A stretch of 17,839 bases of DNA from Conidiobolus incongruus B7586 (lineage: Eukaryota > Entomophthoromycota > Entomophthoromycetes > Entomophthorales > Conidiobolaceae): assembly GCA_000697335.1 (NCBI GenBank), contig JNEM01010794.1, forward strand, positions 1 through 17,839. The letters are read 5' to 3'. The notes under the pieces are model-generated. The model was not told the origin of the DNA, searched no databases, and saw only the letters and a list, made by a program, of their open reading frames with translations. Shown piece after piece: positions 1-10,595 of this stretch. Within the stretch, counting starts at the first letter, position 1. The number at the start of each line of letters is the position of its first letter. The position numbers and the translations under genes were made by a program.

Positions 1-1274
1 TAAAATTTTAAAATATTTTAATAAAACATATTTAATAAATTATATTAAAATTTATTGGTTATAAATATTTTTACAATCTGTAAATAATTGGATAAAAATT
101 AGATAATTTATTCAATATATTAGATATTATTATAATGTTAAATTTCATTCATACCCAATATAATTAAAAAAATGGATTAATTTTGAATATAATTATCAAA
201 TTTTTAAAAAAACATAATAATATTAATTAGACTTATTTATATTATTAATATTATATTTTAAATTATAATATTAATGGCTATAGCTTAAAAAATTAATAAA
301 AAATTAAAATTAGATAAATTTAAATTTGAATTATTATATTAAAAATTTTTTCATTTTAAAATCAAATGTTTTCTAAAATAAAAATATTCTAAATGGCAAA
401 ATCAATTGGGCAATAAATTTATTAAAGATATTGATATAAAAAATATAATACATAGATGTTAATTAGAAATTAATCATGTTATATTTAATATGATATGAAC
501 TAATTAGGTAATATAAATTTATTATTTTGCAAACAAGCATGTCAATATTAGTATTAATATATATTAACCAAAACGTACTTTAATTGATATAGTTGAAATT
601 ATTCAAGGATATTCAATAATATCAATTTTCACTTAGCAATGTAAACACCAACTTTAAAAATATTTTGAATATTTTTGCTTTTTTAATTTATGAAAGATAC
701 TAAGATAAATCATATCTATTGATATCAGAAACACATCCATATTAACACTTTTGACAAATATAATATACCTGCATTTATTCAATTTAATTTAAAAGATTCA
801 TATGCATCTATTAAATTTTAATCTGAAATATAATTTGAATAATATCAATATTTTGATTAATTTATATAAGTCTATTAATGAGTATAGTATGATTCAGATA
901 TATCTTTTGTTTTATATACGGCGATAAATGTAAATATTTAATATCATTATGATTAAACTAATACAAAACTAAAAAATAAAATATCAAAGGTTCATTAAAT
1001 TTATTTTAAGAAAATTAAAATTCGAGAAAAATCCGGTTAATATCATTATAGGACAAGTGTAAGATGGATAGGAATTAAAGGGTTGTGAAATATAGTAATC
1101 AAATCTTATGATGCAAGGATATAATAAGAAATTATAGTGATAGGTCGAATTTTAAAATATTAATGATCTATAATTAAAGAGTTTATTTTTGAGAATTAGT
1201 TCAAACACAAAAATTGTCAAACTAATGAAAATATTACAGGGAAAATAAGAACAATGAGCAGATTTTAGAAGCGG
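1..1274. other. AT-rich gene-poor stretch
   Basis: No intact gene is visible on either strand. The sequence is dominated by A/T runs with dense stops. The only protein-like trace is a short stretch near 1020-1180, listed separately. The last hundred bases are probably the 3' untranslated region of the ubiquitin-conjugating enzyme gene, which ends at 1275 on the minus strand. Confidence 0.6.
1020..1190 (+). mobile_element. possible relic of an LTR (Metaviridae/Ty3-gypsy-like) integrase C-terminus
   Basis: A plus-strand stretch resembles the end of Ty3/gypsy polyproteins. It has a basic lead-in, a V-R-W-x-G motif, a short beta-rich stretch and a basic residue-rich tail, in the order found just before the end of many fungal gypsy elements. 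The copy is broken and heavily AT-drifted, with several interruptions. I see no LTRs, primer-binding site or reverse transcriptase around it. It would be an old fragment. The resemblance is weak and could be chance. Confidence 0.22.
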
Positions 1275-1979
<705 letters not shown>

Positions 1980-3202
1980 TTATATTATATAATAAGAAAA
2001 ATACTATTTTGCTAAGGTAAAATTTGTCTGGAATAGGATAATAATTAAAAATAACAGAATGATGAACGAAACAAAATGGGGTTTCTTTTAATTATACTCT
2101 TTAAGTGTGTTTTAGTTTTATGGGATTTTATAAACTCAGCCAGTTCAATATAATCTGATGATAATTTTATTTACTCTTAGTTGATAATATCGTATATAGT
2201 AAAATAAGTATGATTTAAAATTTTTCAGTGTTAAATATTTATGAAAATGATTGTTATAATTTATTAATGGATAAATTTACAAATTTATCAAGTTATTTGG
2301 GTTTTAAATTTAGTTAAATGTTTGAACAACTCGAATATAAATTCTTAAATTTGAACTATAATTTTATCTATTAAATGTTTTATTATACTATATTAATTAT
2401 TAAATAAGAGTTAATATAATGAAATTGATAACTTCATCAAATTGCTTATTATATACAAAATATCATAGAATATATAATGTTGAATTACTTATGGCATTTC
2501 AATTTTATCTGCTATTATTATTCAAACCTACAATCGTTATCATATTAATAAATTTTCTTTACTGATTTAAAAATACACTATTTCATGATGATGATTATCT
2601 ACGAAATAACAATACAAACTAATTTTTTGTTGAATGAAAATCAATACTTGGATATTAAGATATCGTTGAATCATACTTTTTAATCTGTTAATATGATGAA
2701 ATATGTTACTATAATTTCATTTAAAAAAATAGTGTAATTCCCTACTTCATTATTGTTCTAGTAAATAACGATTCATTATTCACATTAGTGATAATTTAGT
2801 ATATATTAATTACAAATATATTATGTAAAAATTTTAACTTTCGAATTAATACAACTATTTAGAAATATAAATATAGATAAGCTATTATTATAAATTATAA
2901 CTCATTAAATCAGCATAAGAAATGTATATTATCATTGTATCAACCTAAAGATAACTCAATTTGTAGAATAATATATCTATCCATATTTTGATAAATACTA
3001 ATTAATTCAATATTTCTGATTATCATCAAAATAAAAATATTAAATTGATATAATCCCATAATTAATAATAATTGTTAGATGAATTCATAAATTTGAAACT
3101 AAAGTCACCTATTTTATATTTATAAAAAAATTATTGGTTTTCACTTAAAAACTCTAATAATCTAACACTTATAATATACTTTTACATCTATAGTTCATAA
3201 AT
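1980..3202. other. AT-rich intergenic region between divergent genes
   Basis: It lies between the divergent E2 gene (start 1979, minus) and the LAMTOR5-like gene (start 3203, plus), so it must contain both promoters. The roughly 150 bases next to the E2 start are somewhat less AT-rich. The rest is A/T runs with no ORF, RNA gene or clear repeat that I can support. Confidence 0.6.
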
Positions 3203-3652
3203 ATGGAAGAAAAATTTGACCTTTTAATGGATAAAATGTAAATACAGATATCTATGATCCTACATTTATAAGGAGTAACACATGATAATTTAGTATGAGT
3301 GCAGGCGATGTCAAAGGTGTTCTAGTGAGTGATGATGCTGGTTTGTGTTTGGCAGGTATTTGTTTATTGACCAAAATATTTCAAACTCAATCTAATATTC
3401 TCTTACAGCTAGAGGAATTGCACCACCCGATGGATCTGGCTACATTCATAGCCTAGGATTAAAAGCTCAAGAACTTGCTGAAATTAATAATAAAGATAAT
3501 GAAACACCTACTCTATTAATTGAATCGGAACAAAAGTAACACATTTTGCTTAACTATGTACTATTTATGAACAAGTTATACTAATTTTGATTTTGTATAG
3601 CTCAATTTATATTCGAAAGGAACAAGATTATACCTTGGCAATCTATAAATAA
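3203..3652 (+). CDS. LAMTOR5: LAMTOR5 (HBXIP)-like Ragulator subunit
   Basis: A small roadblock-fold subunit of the Ragulator complex, which anchors Rag GTPases on lysosomes or vacuoles for TORC1 signalling. Four exons fit: 3203-3237, 3294-3355, 3409-3535 and 3601-3652. The introns are 56, 53 and 65 bases, and the spliced product is 91 residues, the same length as human LAMTOR5. Matching landmarks are an N-terminal helix (MEEKFDLLMDK), then GVLVSDDAGLCLA in place of human GVLCTDSQGLNLG, a central helix rich in Ala/Glu (KAQELAE), then TLLIESEQNSIYIRKE and a C-terminal TLAIYK. The small first exon matters: without it the protein would start at the second exon's Met (3295) and lose the N-terminal helix. 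An AATAAA-like signal overlaps the stop. Its stop lies 326 bases before the CDK7 start. Confidence 0.82.
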
Positions 3653-3978
3653 AATATATTCTTTTAAGTATACTACGATACTTTTTAAGAATCAATATTT
3701 GTTATATTTTCAGCTTATGAATCCATATTCAAATGAATAAAAATTGTCTGATGTATTTATTTTTTATAATATTATGTTTTGAGTTAATATAATTTTATTT
3801 GAAATTTAATTGTAATCGCGAAATTCCATATCCCATAATAAATATTATTTTATTTTTGATATTAAATTGTGTCCTGATCCCTGTAACAATGAGGTTTAAT
3901 AGATTTAATTGGAATCATTCTATCTCTAGATATATTGTTTATACAAGTACTCAATATTTCACACATATTTTAATTGAA
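3653..3978. other. spacer between tandem LAMTOR5-like and CDK7 genes
   Basis: It must hold the end of the upstream transcript and the CDK7 promoter or leader. The CDK7 frame stays open upstream of the chosen start, and an in-frame ATG at 3889 would add 30 residues. That stretch reads as hydrophobic, AT-driven sequence and I treat it as leader. Confidence 0.5.
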
Positions 3979-5454
3979 ATGGTATCGCCACAAACTGTGG
4001 AAGGAAATTCCTATGCTATTCAAAAAGAAATTGCTTCATATGAATTATTTGACCCCAGTGTATATAATAATCCCACTGATCCTACTTTAAAGAAAAAGCT
4101 TGAAGTCCAAAAAAGATACACTAGAGAGGTGAAAATCGGTGAGGGTACTTATGCTGTTGTTTACAAAGGTATTTTCAATATACATTAAGTAATATAAAGT
4201 TAATTATGAGATTAGGAAGAGATACTAAAACAGGAAGGATAATTGCTATTAAAAAAATTAAACCCCAACCATCTCAATCTGGTTTAGATTTTTCTGCTAT
4301 TAGGGAAATTAAAGCTTTAAAAGAAATTAAGCACCCAAACGTTGTAGAAGTAATTACATTTGCCTTCATTTTTATATGGTGTATTTATTTTTTAGCTATT
4401 AGAAATGATTTCAAGTGATAATACACTTAGTTTAATTTTGGAATTCTTGGAATCAGATTTAGAGCAAGTGATTAAAGATAATAGCTTGCAATTTTCAGCT
4501 GCCGATATTAAATCGTGGATGTTAATGACTTTGAAAGGGTTAGACCACTGCCATAAAAACTGGATCCTACATAGAGTATAAACTCTTTAATTACCATTAA
4601 TTATATTTTTAGATTAATTTTTTTCTAGGATCTAAAACCTAACAATTTACTTTTAGCTAAAGATGGCCAGCTAAAACTTGCTGATTTTGGCTTAGCTAGG
4701 CATTTTGGAGACCCTGAACCAATGACTCCAACAGTAGTCACAATGTTACCATCAACCCGAATTTATTAATCATCATCATTAACACCTCTCATTATAGTTG
4801 GTATCGACCCCCAGAGCTGCTCTTTGGTGCAAAGTACTATTCGACAGCAGTTGATATGTGGTCTGTTGGTACTATATTTGCAGAATTAATGTTAAGAGTA
4901 CCATTTTTAGCTGGCATGTCAGATTTTGACCAAGTCCAAAAGATATATAGTGCATTAGGTGTACCAACTGAAGACGAATGGCCTGTAAATACACTAATTA
5001 TATTGTAGAGATTGCTTGGTTCTAACATGAGTATTTTTATACATTAGGAAATGAAGTTATTACCTACTTATATTGGACCTTCTCCAGATAAACAGTATCA
5101 TAAAACTCCCCTTAGAGAAATTTTCAAAGCAGGATCAGATGATGCATTAGATCTATTGTCTAAGTTCTTGATGTTTGATCCAAATAAGCGAATCAGTGCT
5201 CAAAATGTAATACAATCAACATTTATTATTTCTTATACTAAACAATATTTTAGGCTTTGTTCCATCACTATTTCACATCACTACCTCGACCTACTGAACC
5301 TTTCAAACTCCCAAGAATTGCATCAAAACATTCTTCTAATGGAGTTAAAAGAGAGAATTCAGGTATTGTTCGATTATTGATATTTAAATAAGCTAACATG
5401 ATTTTAGGTGATTTAAACTCTAGCCCTTCTGCTAAGATAAAAAAGGAGTATTAA
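3979..5454 (+). CDS. CDK7: cyclin-dependent kinase 7 / Kin28 / Mcs6 (TFIIH-CAK kinase)
   Basis: Kinase of the CAK module. With cyclin H and MAT1 it phosphorylates the RNA polymerase II C-terminal domain within TFIIH, and activates other CDKs in animals and fission yeast. Eight exons join in frame: 3979-4168, 4216-4349, 4396-4575, 4629-4744, 4798-4984, 5048-5206, 5254-5362 and 5408-5454. The introns are 45-63 bases and the product is 373 residues. Seen in it: glycine loop GEGTYAVVY (about 54-62), catalytic Lys76 (AIKKIK), cyclin-contact helix FSAIREI, HRDLKPNN (Asp169), DFG (187-189), T-loop Thr201 before [13 protein letters not shown] and the C-lobe through [16 protein letters not shown] is diagnostic of Kin28/Mcs6 and excludes CDK1/2. 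A 45-residue N-terminal extension precedes the kinase domain, longer than in human CDK7 or Kin28. The tail is basic and low in complexity (KRENSG, KIKKEY). An upstream in-frame ATG at 3889 is an alternative start. Confidence 0.93.
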
Positions 5455-5860
5455 TAACAATATAATTTATCAATATATTCCTCTTTGCTATTATATAATT
5501 GGATGAAGAAATATCAATGATAATAAAACACTTTTGAATAATTCGTCATCTTTGATATTTTATTATTATTGATATCATATTATTTTGCTTTTGTTTTCAG
5601 TAATATCTCTTTATGGAATGTATTGCTTTATTATATAAATTGTGGAATAATATTGTTTATACTAATTTTACTATTTGATATAAATTTTAACAATTAAATA
5701 TTTAAATAATTATAATTATAATCATAATCATATATTGAATTTAAGTAAATTAAAGATATTCAAACAGGTAGTAGCATACACAATTTCGGCAGAGAATAAT
5801 AAAAATTTATTACAAAAATTATTCCAATCAAAATTATCAATTTATATGATGAATGATAAG
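5455..5860. other. convergent intergenic spacer
   Basis: It lies between the 3' ends of CDK7 (plus) and ketopantoate reductase (minus). It is AT-rich, with several AATAA-type motifs on both strands that would suit polyadenylation. No gene is visible. Confidence 0.55.
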
Positions 5861-6972
5861 TTATTTAGAGAGATGTGCTCCTCTGTTGTTAATATCTAAT
5901 CTCTGTAATAACCCATAAAGGGTCTTACATATAGGGGCAGGAAAATTCAGTTCTTCAGCCTTCCTCACCACATTTCCTAAAATCACTTCGATTTCTATTG
6001 GGCTTTTGTTTTTGTAATCAACAAGCATCGATGGCTCATATGGGATATCGCTACATCGATCACCAACTACAATGGGATCAGAGCTGGGTAGTGTATCGGG
6101 AAAGTCATGTTTCAGGACCATTTTGGATAATTCGTGGATTTCCCTAATACAATCATACTTTAACTGACGAAGATGAGGATCTTGATGGATCTGTAAACAA
6201 TTTAAACAACCAGATACAATGGATATGGGCCCCAAGCTTGCATTCCATAATACTTTAAACCACCTTACAGTGGCAATATTCTGTTGATAATTCTCGGATA
6301 TTCCCGCATTCTTTAAAATATCTTGAAATTCTTTAATTTTATCGGTATCATCAGCTAATTCCAATCCTTCTGGCCTACCATTGCCATAGATGAGACTAAG
6401 AGGATAAACGTGATCTATGTGACCTATTTGGGTTTGGGTAACACCAACCATGGCAATCACCGAAATTAAAGGATTGTTAGGAAAAGCTTCATATACAGAT
6501 CTTTCAATATCAATTCCATTTTGAATTAGTACAATACTAGTATGTTTACCAATAATTGGCCGAATGAGCTCATTTTGATCAAGTATATTTGGCAAATTTT
6601 TTAGAGTAACAAACACAAAGTCATATTCGATACCTAAGTTGGCTGCCTCTTGTACACTTTTCACAGCTATAATGTTATTAATATTTTATATAACACTTTA
6701 AAGCTATATAGCTTACTATAAGTAGGCTTGTAACTATCTTCACCCCAAGTCAGAGACTTGATTTGAAAGCCGTTTTGAATTACGTGATCGTAATTGGATC
6801 GACAAATGGCAGTAACACTAATATCAGATAACTTGCTCAGTCGATACCCAACCAAAGCGCCAACTCCACCAGTGCCAACTAAAATAATTAAGAATTAGTA
6901 TTAAAAAACAAACAAACAGAATCATTGTTACTGACCTATGGCTACATTAACATTATTTGAACCGTTAAGCAT
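5861..6972 (-). CDS. 2-dehydropantoate 2-reductase (ketopantoate reductase)
   Basis: Reduces 2-dehydropantoate to (R)-pantoate with NADPH, the second step of pantothenate and hence coenzyme A synthesis (PanE/ApbA family, fungal Pan5). Three exons: 6972-6936, 6878-6717 and 6666-5861, with introns of 57 and 50 bases, giving 334 residues. The NADP Rossmann loop G-T-G-G-V-G is at 14-19, directly across the first splice junction. QNGID matches the family's QNG motif. Lys204 in RWFKVLWN with Asn208 four residues on matches the E. coli Lys176/Asn180 active site. SML (from about 279) and EIEVILG with Glu291 match the C-terminal Ser/Glu substrate residues. Length is usual for the family and no residue expected for catalysis is missing. 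The short first exon carries no targeting signal that I can see, so I infer a cytosolic enzyme. Confidence 0.93.
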
Positions 6973-7599
6973 TGTAAACAAAGAATAAAAACAAAATTAA
7001 GGGCAAATGGCATATTTTTAAACCATGCAAAATGATTAGCCTAATATTAAGAATGGATAATATGGATAAAATCATATTAATTAAAAATACAAAACGTGAT
7101 TAGAAAGTGTCATTCAGACAAGTTTGCTGATAAAAATTATATAGATATTATAAGTGCTTGTTGAACCATACTACATTTATCAAATGCAAATGATATGTGA
7201 TTATTTTTTATAGTCATATTAAACACAAATATTGAACATATTTTTATTTAGCATATAATTTCCCTAAATCTAGAGTTTTAGTATTCAACTTCATTTGATA
7301 ATTTAATTTTATCTTGATTAATTAATAATATGCATTTTGATTATTATAAGAATCTTGATTTAGTATTTTGTTCTTGTCATTGCCAAATTAGATAATGATA
7401 CTGAATTTCATAGTATATTGGATTTGGAATAAAATCAATTTTTAACAATTGAAACCAGTTTACTTAAAATAATTGTAGTTTTATAAACATTACAAAAATG
7501 AAATAATAAGAATAATAGAGAAAATTAAGGTAAATTTTATTAAATATGTAGAGATCATCTTTCAATAATTAATAAATAGTCTAAATTACCCATTATTTT
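6973..7599. other. AT-rich intergenic region upstream of ketopantoate reductase
   Basis: The part next to 6972 must contain the reductase promoter. The remainder is A/T-rich with no ORF or RNA gene that I can support. It borders the 3' end of the decayed RNase H2A gene. Confidence 0.5.
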
Positions 7600-8728
7600 C
7601 TTTTAAAGAGAGCAGTTCTGTTTTGAAAACCGGATCTGATTTCTTAAATCTACTGTTTTGGATAGGGTTTTTAGGTCACTAACCTTTAAACTGTAGATTG
7701 TTTTTGTTTTAGGCCTCAACCAATTGGTCAGCTTGATATTTTAACATTACTCAAGTACATACCAATTGACTTTGACTTCATGATTTATTAATGGCTCATT
7801 GATGATTGATCAACTAAATCCAACAGGTGAATAACAAAACACAGGATCCAAGCTCAGCAATTCCCTGGTAAATGGATCTAATTACAAATAAATTGAGTCA
7901 CTATTGTATATGCAATGATAATAAACTGTATCTAGATTATATTCAGATCCAAAGTTGCTAGACAATGCTGAATTAATGAATTGTTCAGAATTATCTAATA
8001 CAATATCTCTGATGACTTAGTTAAATAAAAATCGCTTTTAATTGCTTGAAACTATGCTCAGAAAAGCAATCATGCATTGGCATATATACTTGCAATAGAA
8101 ACACATGAGAGAAAATTCATTTCTTAGATACAATGAAGTTTATAGATGAAAATTGTTTCTCTAGCCACACTTGATACTTATTAGGTAGACCCACAGTATC
8201 CACATACACATGGTCAATCATCACTCCTAAATTGAGTAACTTTGGTATAACTCCAAAGATGGTGTCATAGGCCAAGCTATTTAGATTATATTTGGATTTT
8301 GTTAAAGCTATAATATTGTTATAAAAAATAATTAGATATAAGTTACTTTCTGAGTATGGATGTGGAAATAAACTTAAGGAAAAAAGAATGAACAATCCAT
8401 CCTATTTTTTCTTTGTTATTTTAAAATAGCACAAATAAATTTTCTCTGTTTTCTTTTCTTAACTTTGAGTCTCAAATTTCATCTCACTAAATTCTTAGTA
8501 AAAGCTTTTTGGAAAATAACGTCCTCTACACACCATAGGACCTAAGCAACTAACGTATGATTCAAGAGAAAGTAGATAAAATTGTCTAATAAAGGGCCTC
8601 TACCAGCTTCATCAATACACAGAATAAAAAGTTCATTCAGTGCTACTTTTGGAACATCACTGATACAAAAAGTTGTATTTAAGATTTGGAGGGGTTAGCT
8701 GCAAGTCTGGTAGTTCTGACATAAACAT
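7600..8728 (-). pseudogene. decayed gene for ribonuclease H2 catalytic subunit A
   Basis: RNase H2A removes ribonucleotides and RNA from DNA duplexes in the nucleus. Landmarks appear in family order but in different frames. A start with MSELPD lies near 8720. The active-site block IDEAGRGP is at about 8616-8593. LGPMV follows near 8545-8532, ISTSIL near 8370, and SKYNLNSLAYDTI then VYVDTVG, with its catalytic Asp, run from about 8305 to 8184. A short SLMxVSxASIYA-like remnant lies near 8090, FGSEY near 7950 and DPVF near 7845, and the traces fade toward 7606. Lesions seen: a one-base frameshift between the start and IDEAGRGP, an intron-like insert in GP-L-L/GPMV whose 5' end reads AC where GT is expected, a TGA right after VSKK, and small deletions around the ASI motif. 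The longest open piece (8117-8395) keeps only the middle of the protein. This is a host gene fossil; a working copy presumably exists elsewhere. Confidence 0.78.
7647..7699. repeat. imperfect inverted repeat
   Basis: AATCTACTGTTT at 7647-7658 and AAACTGTAGATT at 7688-7699 are inverted copies matching at 11 of 12 positions. A second short GGTT/AACC pairing lies inside. The pair sits within the fading 3' end of the RNase H2A fossil and may be chance or a footprint of a small element. Confidence 0.4.
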
Positions 8729-9943
8729 TTAATGATAGTGATTTTAATTTTGATTGGAGGATTTTGGGCTTGTATGTAATCAAGAAATGACTTTCATTAA
8801 TAATCTCAAAAATATTAGATAATTATGAGTTGAATTAAAATCAATAAATAGATTGATATTTTCACCAATATGTTTATATTTTTCAGTCAAATATAAAATT
8901 AAAAATAATATATGCTGAAGCATTTTATTTGATTTAAAAAATTTGATTCAAAAGATTTGAAATTAAATACCTATTTATAAAATGCTAAAAATAATGGACA
9001 ATGGAATTATAACATTATTAGATTTTTTATTTTATCAGCTATACTAGCGGTTATTTTATAGGGATATTCATACTATTGATTGAATTTAAATACAGATTAT
9101 ATATCACATTTTTTATTTGGCTCAATGAAATACCTGATATATAATATATAATGATTTCTTATAAAAGTTGATGTTTAAATTATTTAATTGTTATATACAA
9201 ATTGTGCAGTTGACATATAAAATTGCGATTTAGATAATATATATTTGAATTTTTAATATTATTTCGGTTAATAATAATAGAAGACACAATCTCAATGAAG
9301 TATATTTTTTTTATTAATTTATAAAATTATTTTCTAATCATTTTCAATTAATAGTGTAAGTATCATTAGTAAGAATATAAGCTTGCATATAATTTTTAAT
9401 TTTATATATAGTATTTGAAAATATCCTTTTGTATATAAGGTAGATTTTATCAGATAAAATATAATCAAGCGAATTTTAAAAACTTATATTAATAAATTTG
9501 GTAATTTAACTATGAGCATATCGGTAATTTTCACGCAAAATATATTTTTATGTTAATATCTCTAGTTAATCAAAATATTTGATATATTAACATATTGAAA
9601 ATATTAAATACATCACAAACGATTATATATTCGAAGGTCATCATTGAATATTAGAATACTTCATATCATTTCCAGAAAATCAAAAAAATCCATAATTCTT
9701 TGAATTAGCAAATTTCATAATTGTAATGATAGTTAAAAAAATAGTATTATGAATATTAATGTAAAAGGGATTTTAAATAAATGACACGATAAATGAGAAG
9801 AAAAATGAATTACATATGGTGGGGGTGTTAATTGTATGGATAGAAACCAAATATTCCATTGTACACAAACTAATATAATTATAATATTATCGATAAGATG
9901 GATATAAATGTATGATTTGAAATAAAAAAAGGATATATATTAA
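8729..9943. other. long AT-rich stretch without genes
   Basis: I see no ORF of substance, RNA gene or recognisable protein trace on either strand. It presumably includes the ancestral promoter of the RNase H2A fossil at its left edge. Composition is the extreme A/T typical of the intergenic DNA in this window. Confidence 0.6.
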
Positions 9944-10015
9944 TCCCCGGTAGCCTAATAGATAAGTCGCTGCGCTTCTAAGGCAAAGATTTCTGGTTCG
10001 GAACCTGCTCAAGGT
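9944..10015 (+). pseudogene. degenerate tRNA-Arg(UCU)-like unit, pseudo-tRNA or SINE head
   Basis: The 72-base unit follows the tRNA layout: acceptor 9944-9950, TAGCCTAATAGATAAG as A box/D arm, loop CTTCTAA with anticodon TCT at 9977-9979, AGATT variable loop, GGTTCGGAACC as B box/T arm, and a 3' acceptor at 10009-10015. This is the plan of fungal tRNA-Arg with anticodon UCU. Pairing is poor: about three mismatches in the acceptor stem, one in the D stem, two in the anticodon stem and two in the T stem. Several are C-A pairs, as expected if one strand drifted by transition. It is unlikely to make a working tRNA. The internal promoter boxes survive better than the stems, as in tRNA-derived SINEs. 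Confidence 0.65.
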
Positions 10016-10307
10016 AAAGCACTTCAAGTATAAATCTGAAATAATTATTCTTTCAAATATTTAATCAAGTTTATAAATATATTGGTTGCTTTGAATCCCA
10101 TAATTTTTATGTGAATATTTCAAAAGATTTTAAAGATTGTTAAATCAATTTTATTTTTGTGTGTGTAGAAGTTCATTCAATTTGGTTTAGTGCTTAATAG
10201 TTAACCTTTTAAGACTGTATTGAATGAATATAGTTAATCCGTTGACATTGATTTAGATTGTTTTCAGATTTAGTTGACTACACTAAATTAATAGTGAATG
10301 ATGTTAA

Positions 10308-10341
10308 CTTGTCTTGTTCTTTTAAATAGAACAAGATCAAG
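10308..10341. repeat. hairpin, 13-bp stem
   Basis: CTTGTCTTGTTCT at 10308-10320 pairs with AGAACAAGATCAAG at 10328-10341, leaving one bulged base and a 7-base A/T loop. It is the strongest short inverted repeat I noticed in the non-coding DNA here. There is no T-run after it that would suit a polymerase III terminator. Confidence 0.6.
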
Positions 10342-10436
10342 TAATTATTCATACATTTCAATATTATCAATCATTTATTTGATCTAATGTTCCTTCATTA
10401 ATTATAGATCTATCATGGTACTAAAGAACCAAAAAT

Positions 10437-10466
10437 ATATATTTATATTATATATATATATATATT
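10437..10466. repeat. AT dinucleotide microsatellite
   Basis: A short tract of TA repeats, interrupted near its left end. It may be a simple-sequence tail of the preceding non-coding element or ordinary slippage in AT-rich DNA. Confidence 0.7.
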
Positions 10467-10595
10467 CAATTCATAATTATTGTTAAAAGTAAATAAGTCA
10501 GTTTGACTATATCATCATTTATTAAAAATAAAAACTTAAGTATAAAAATAGCAAGTTATTTTTCTAATGTATTTATTTCTATTTGATTGAAAATT

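Larger units (their letters stand above)
10016..10595. other. non-coding stretch between the tRNA-like unit and the Rix1-like gene
   Basis: No ORF is visible. The sequence is slightly less AT-rich than the flanks. It contains a 13-bp hairpin and an AT dinucleotide tract, listed separately. It could be the body of a tRNA-derived SINE, but a single copy cannot show that. The right edge is the 3' end of the minus-strand gene that stops at 10596. Confidence 0.5.

Noticed and set aside
3799-3978. Upstream extension of the CDK7 reading frame
   Set aside because: It is open, but reads as hydrophobic AT-driven sequence unlike any CDK7 N-terminus. The ATG at 3889 is kept only as an alternative start.
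4837-5028. 63-residue minus-strand open frame inside CDK7
   Set aside because: It is antisense to the CDK7 exon carrying the conserved [10 protein letters not shown] segment and has no features of its own.
8310-8395. Open frame upstream of the YNLN block as the true start of a short protein
   Set aside because: The similarity to RNase H2A begins only near 8305. The preceding residues are translated intron and frameshifted sequence.
9944-10015. Functional tRNA-Arg
   Set aside because: About eight mismatches across the four stems, including three in the acceptor stem, make a working tRNA unlikely.
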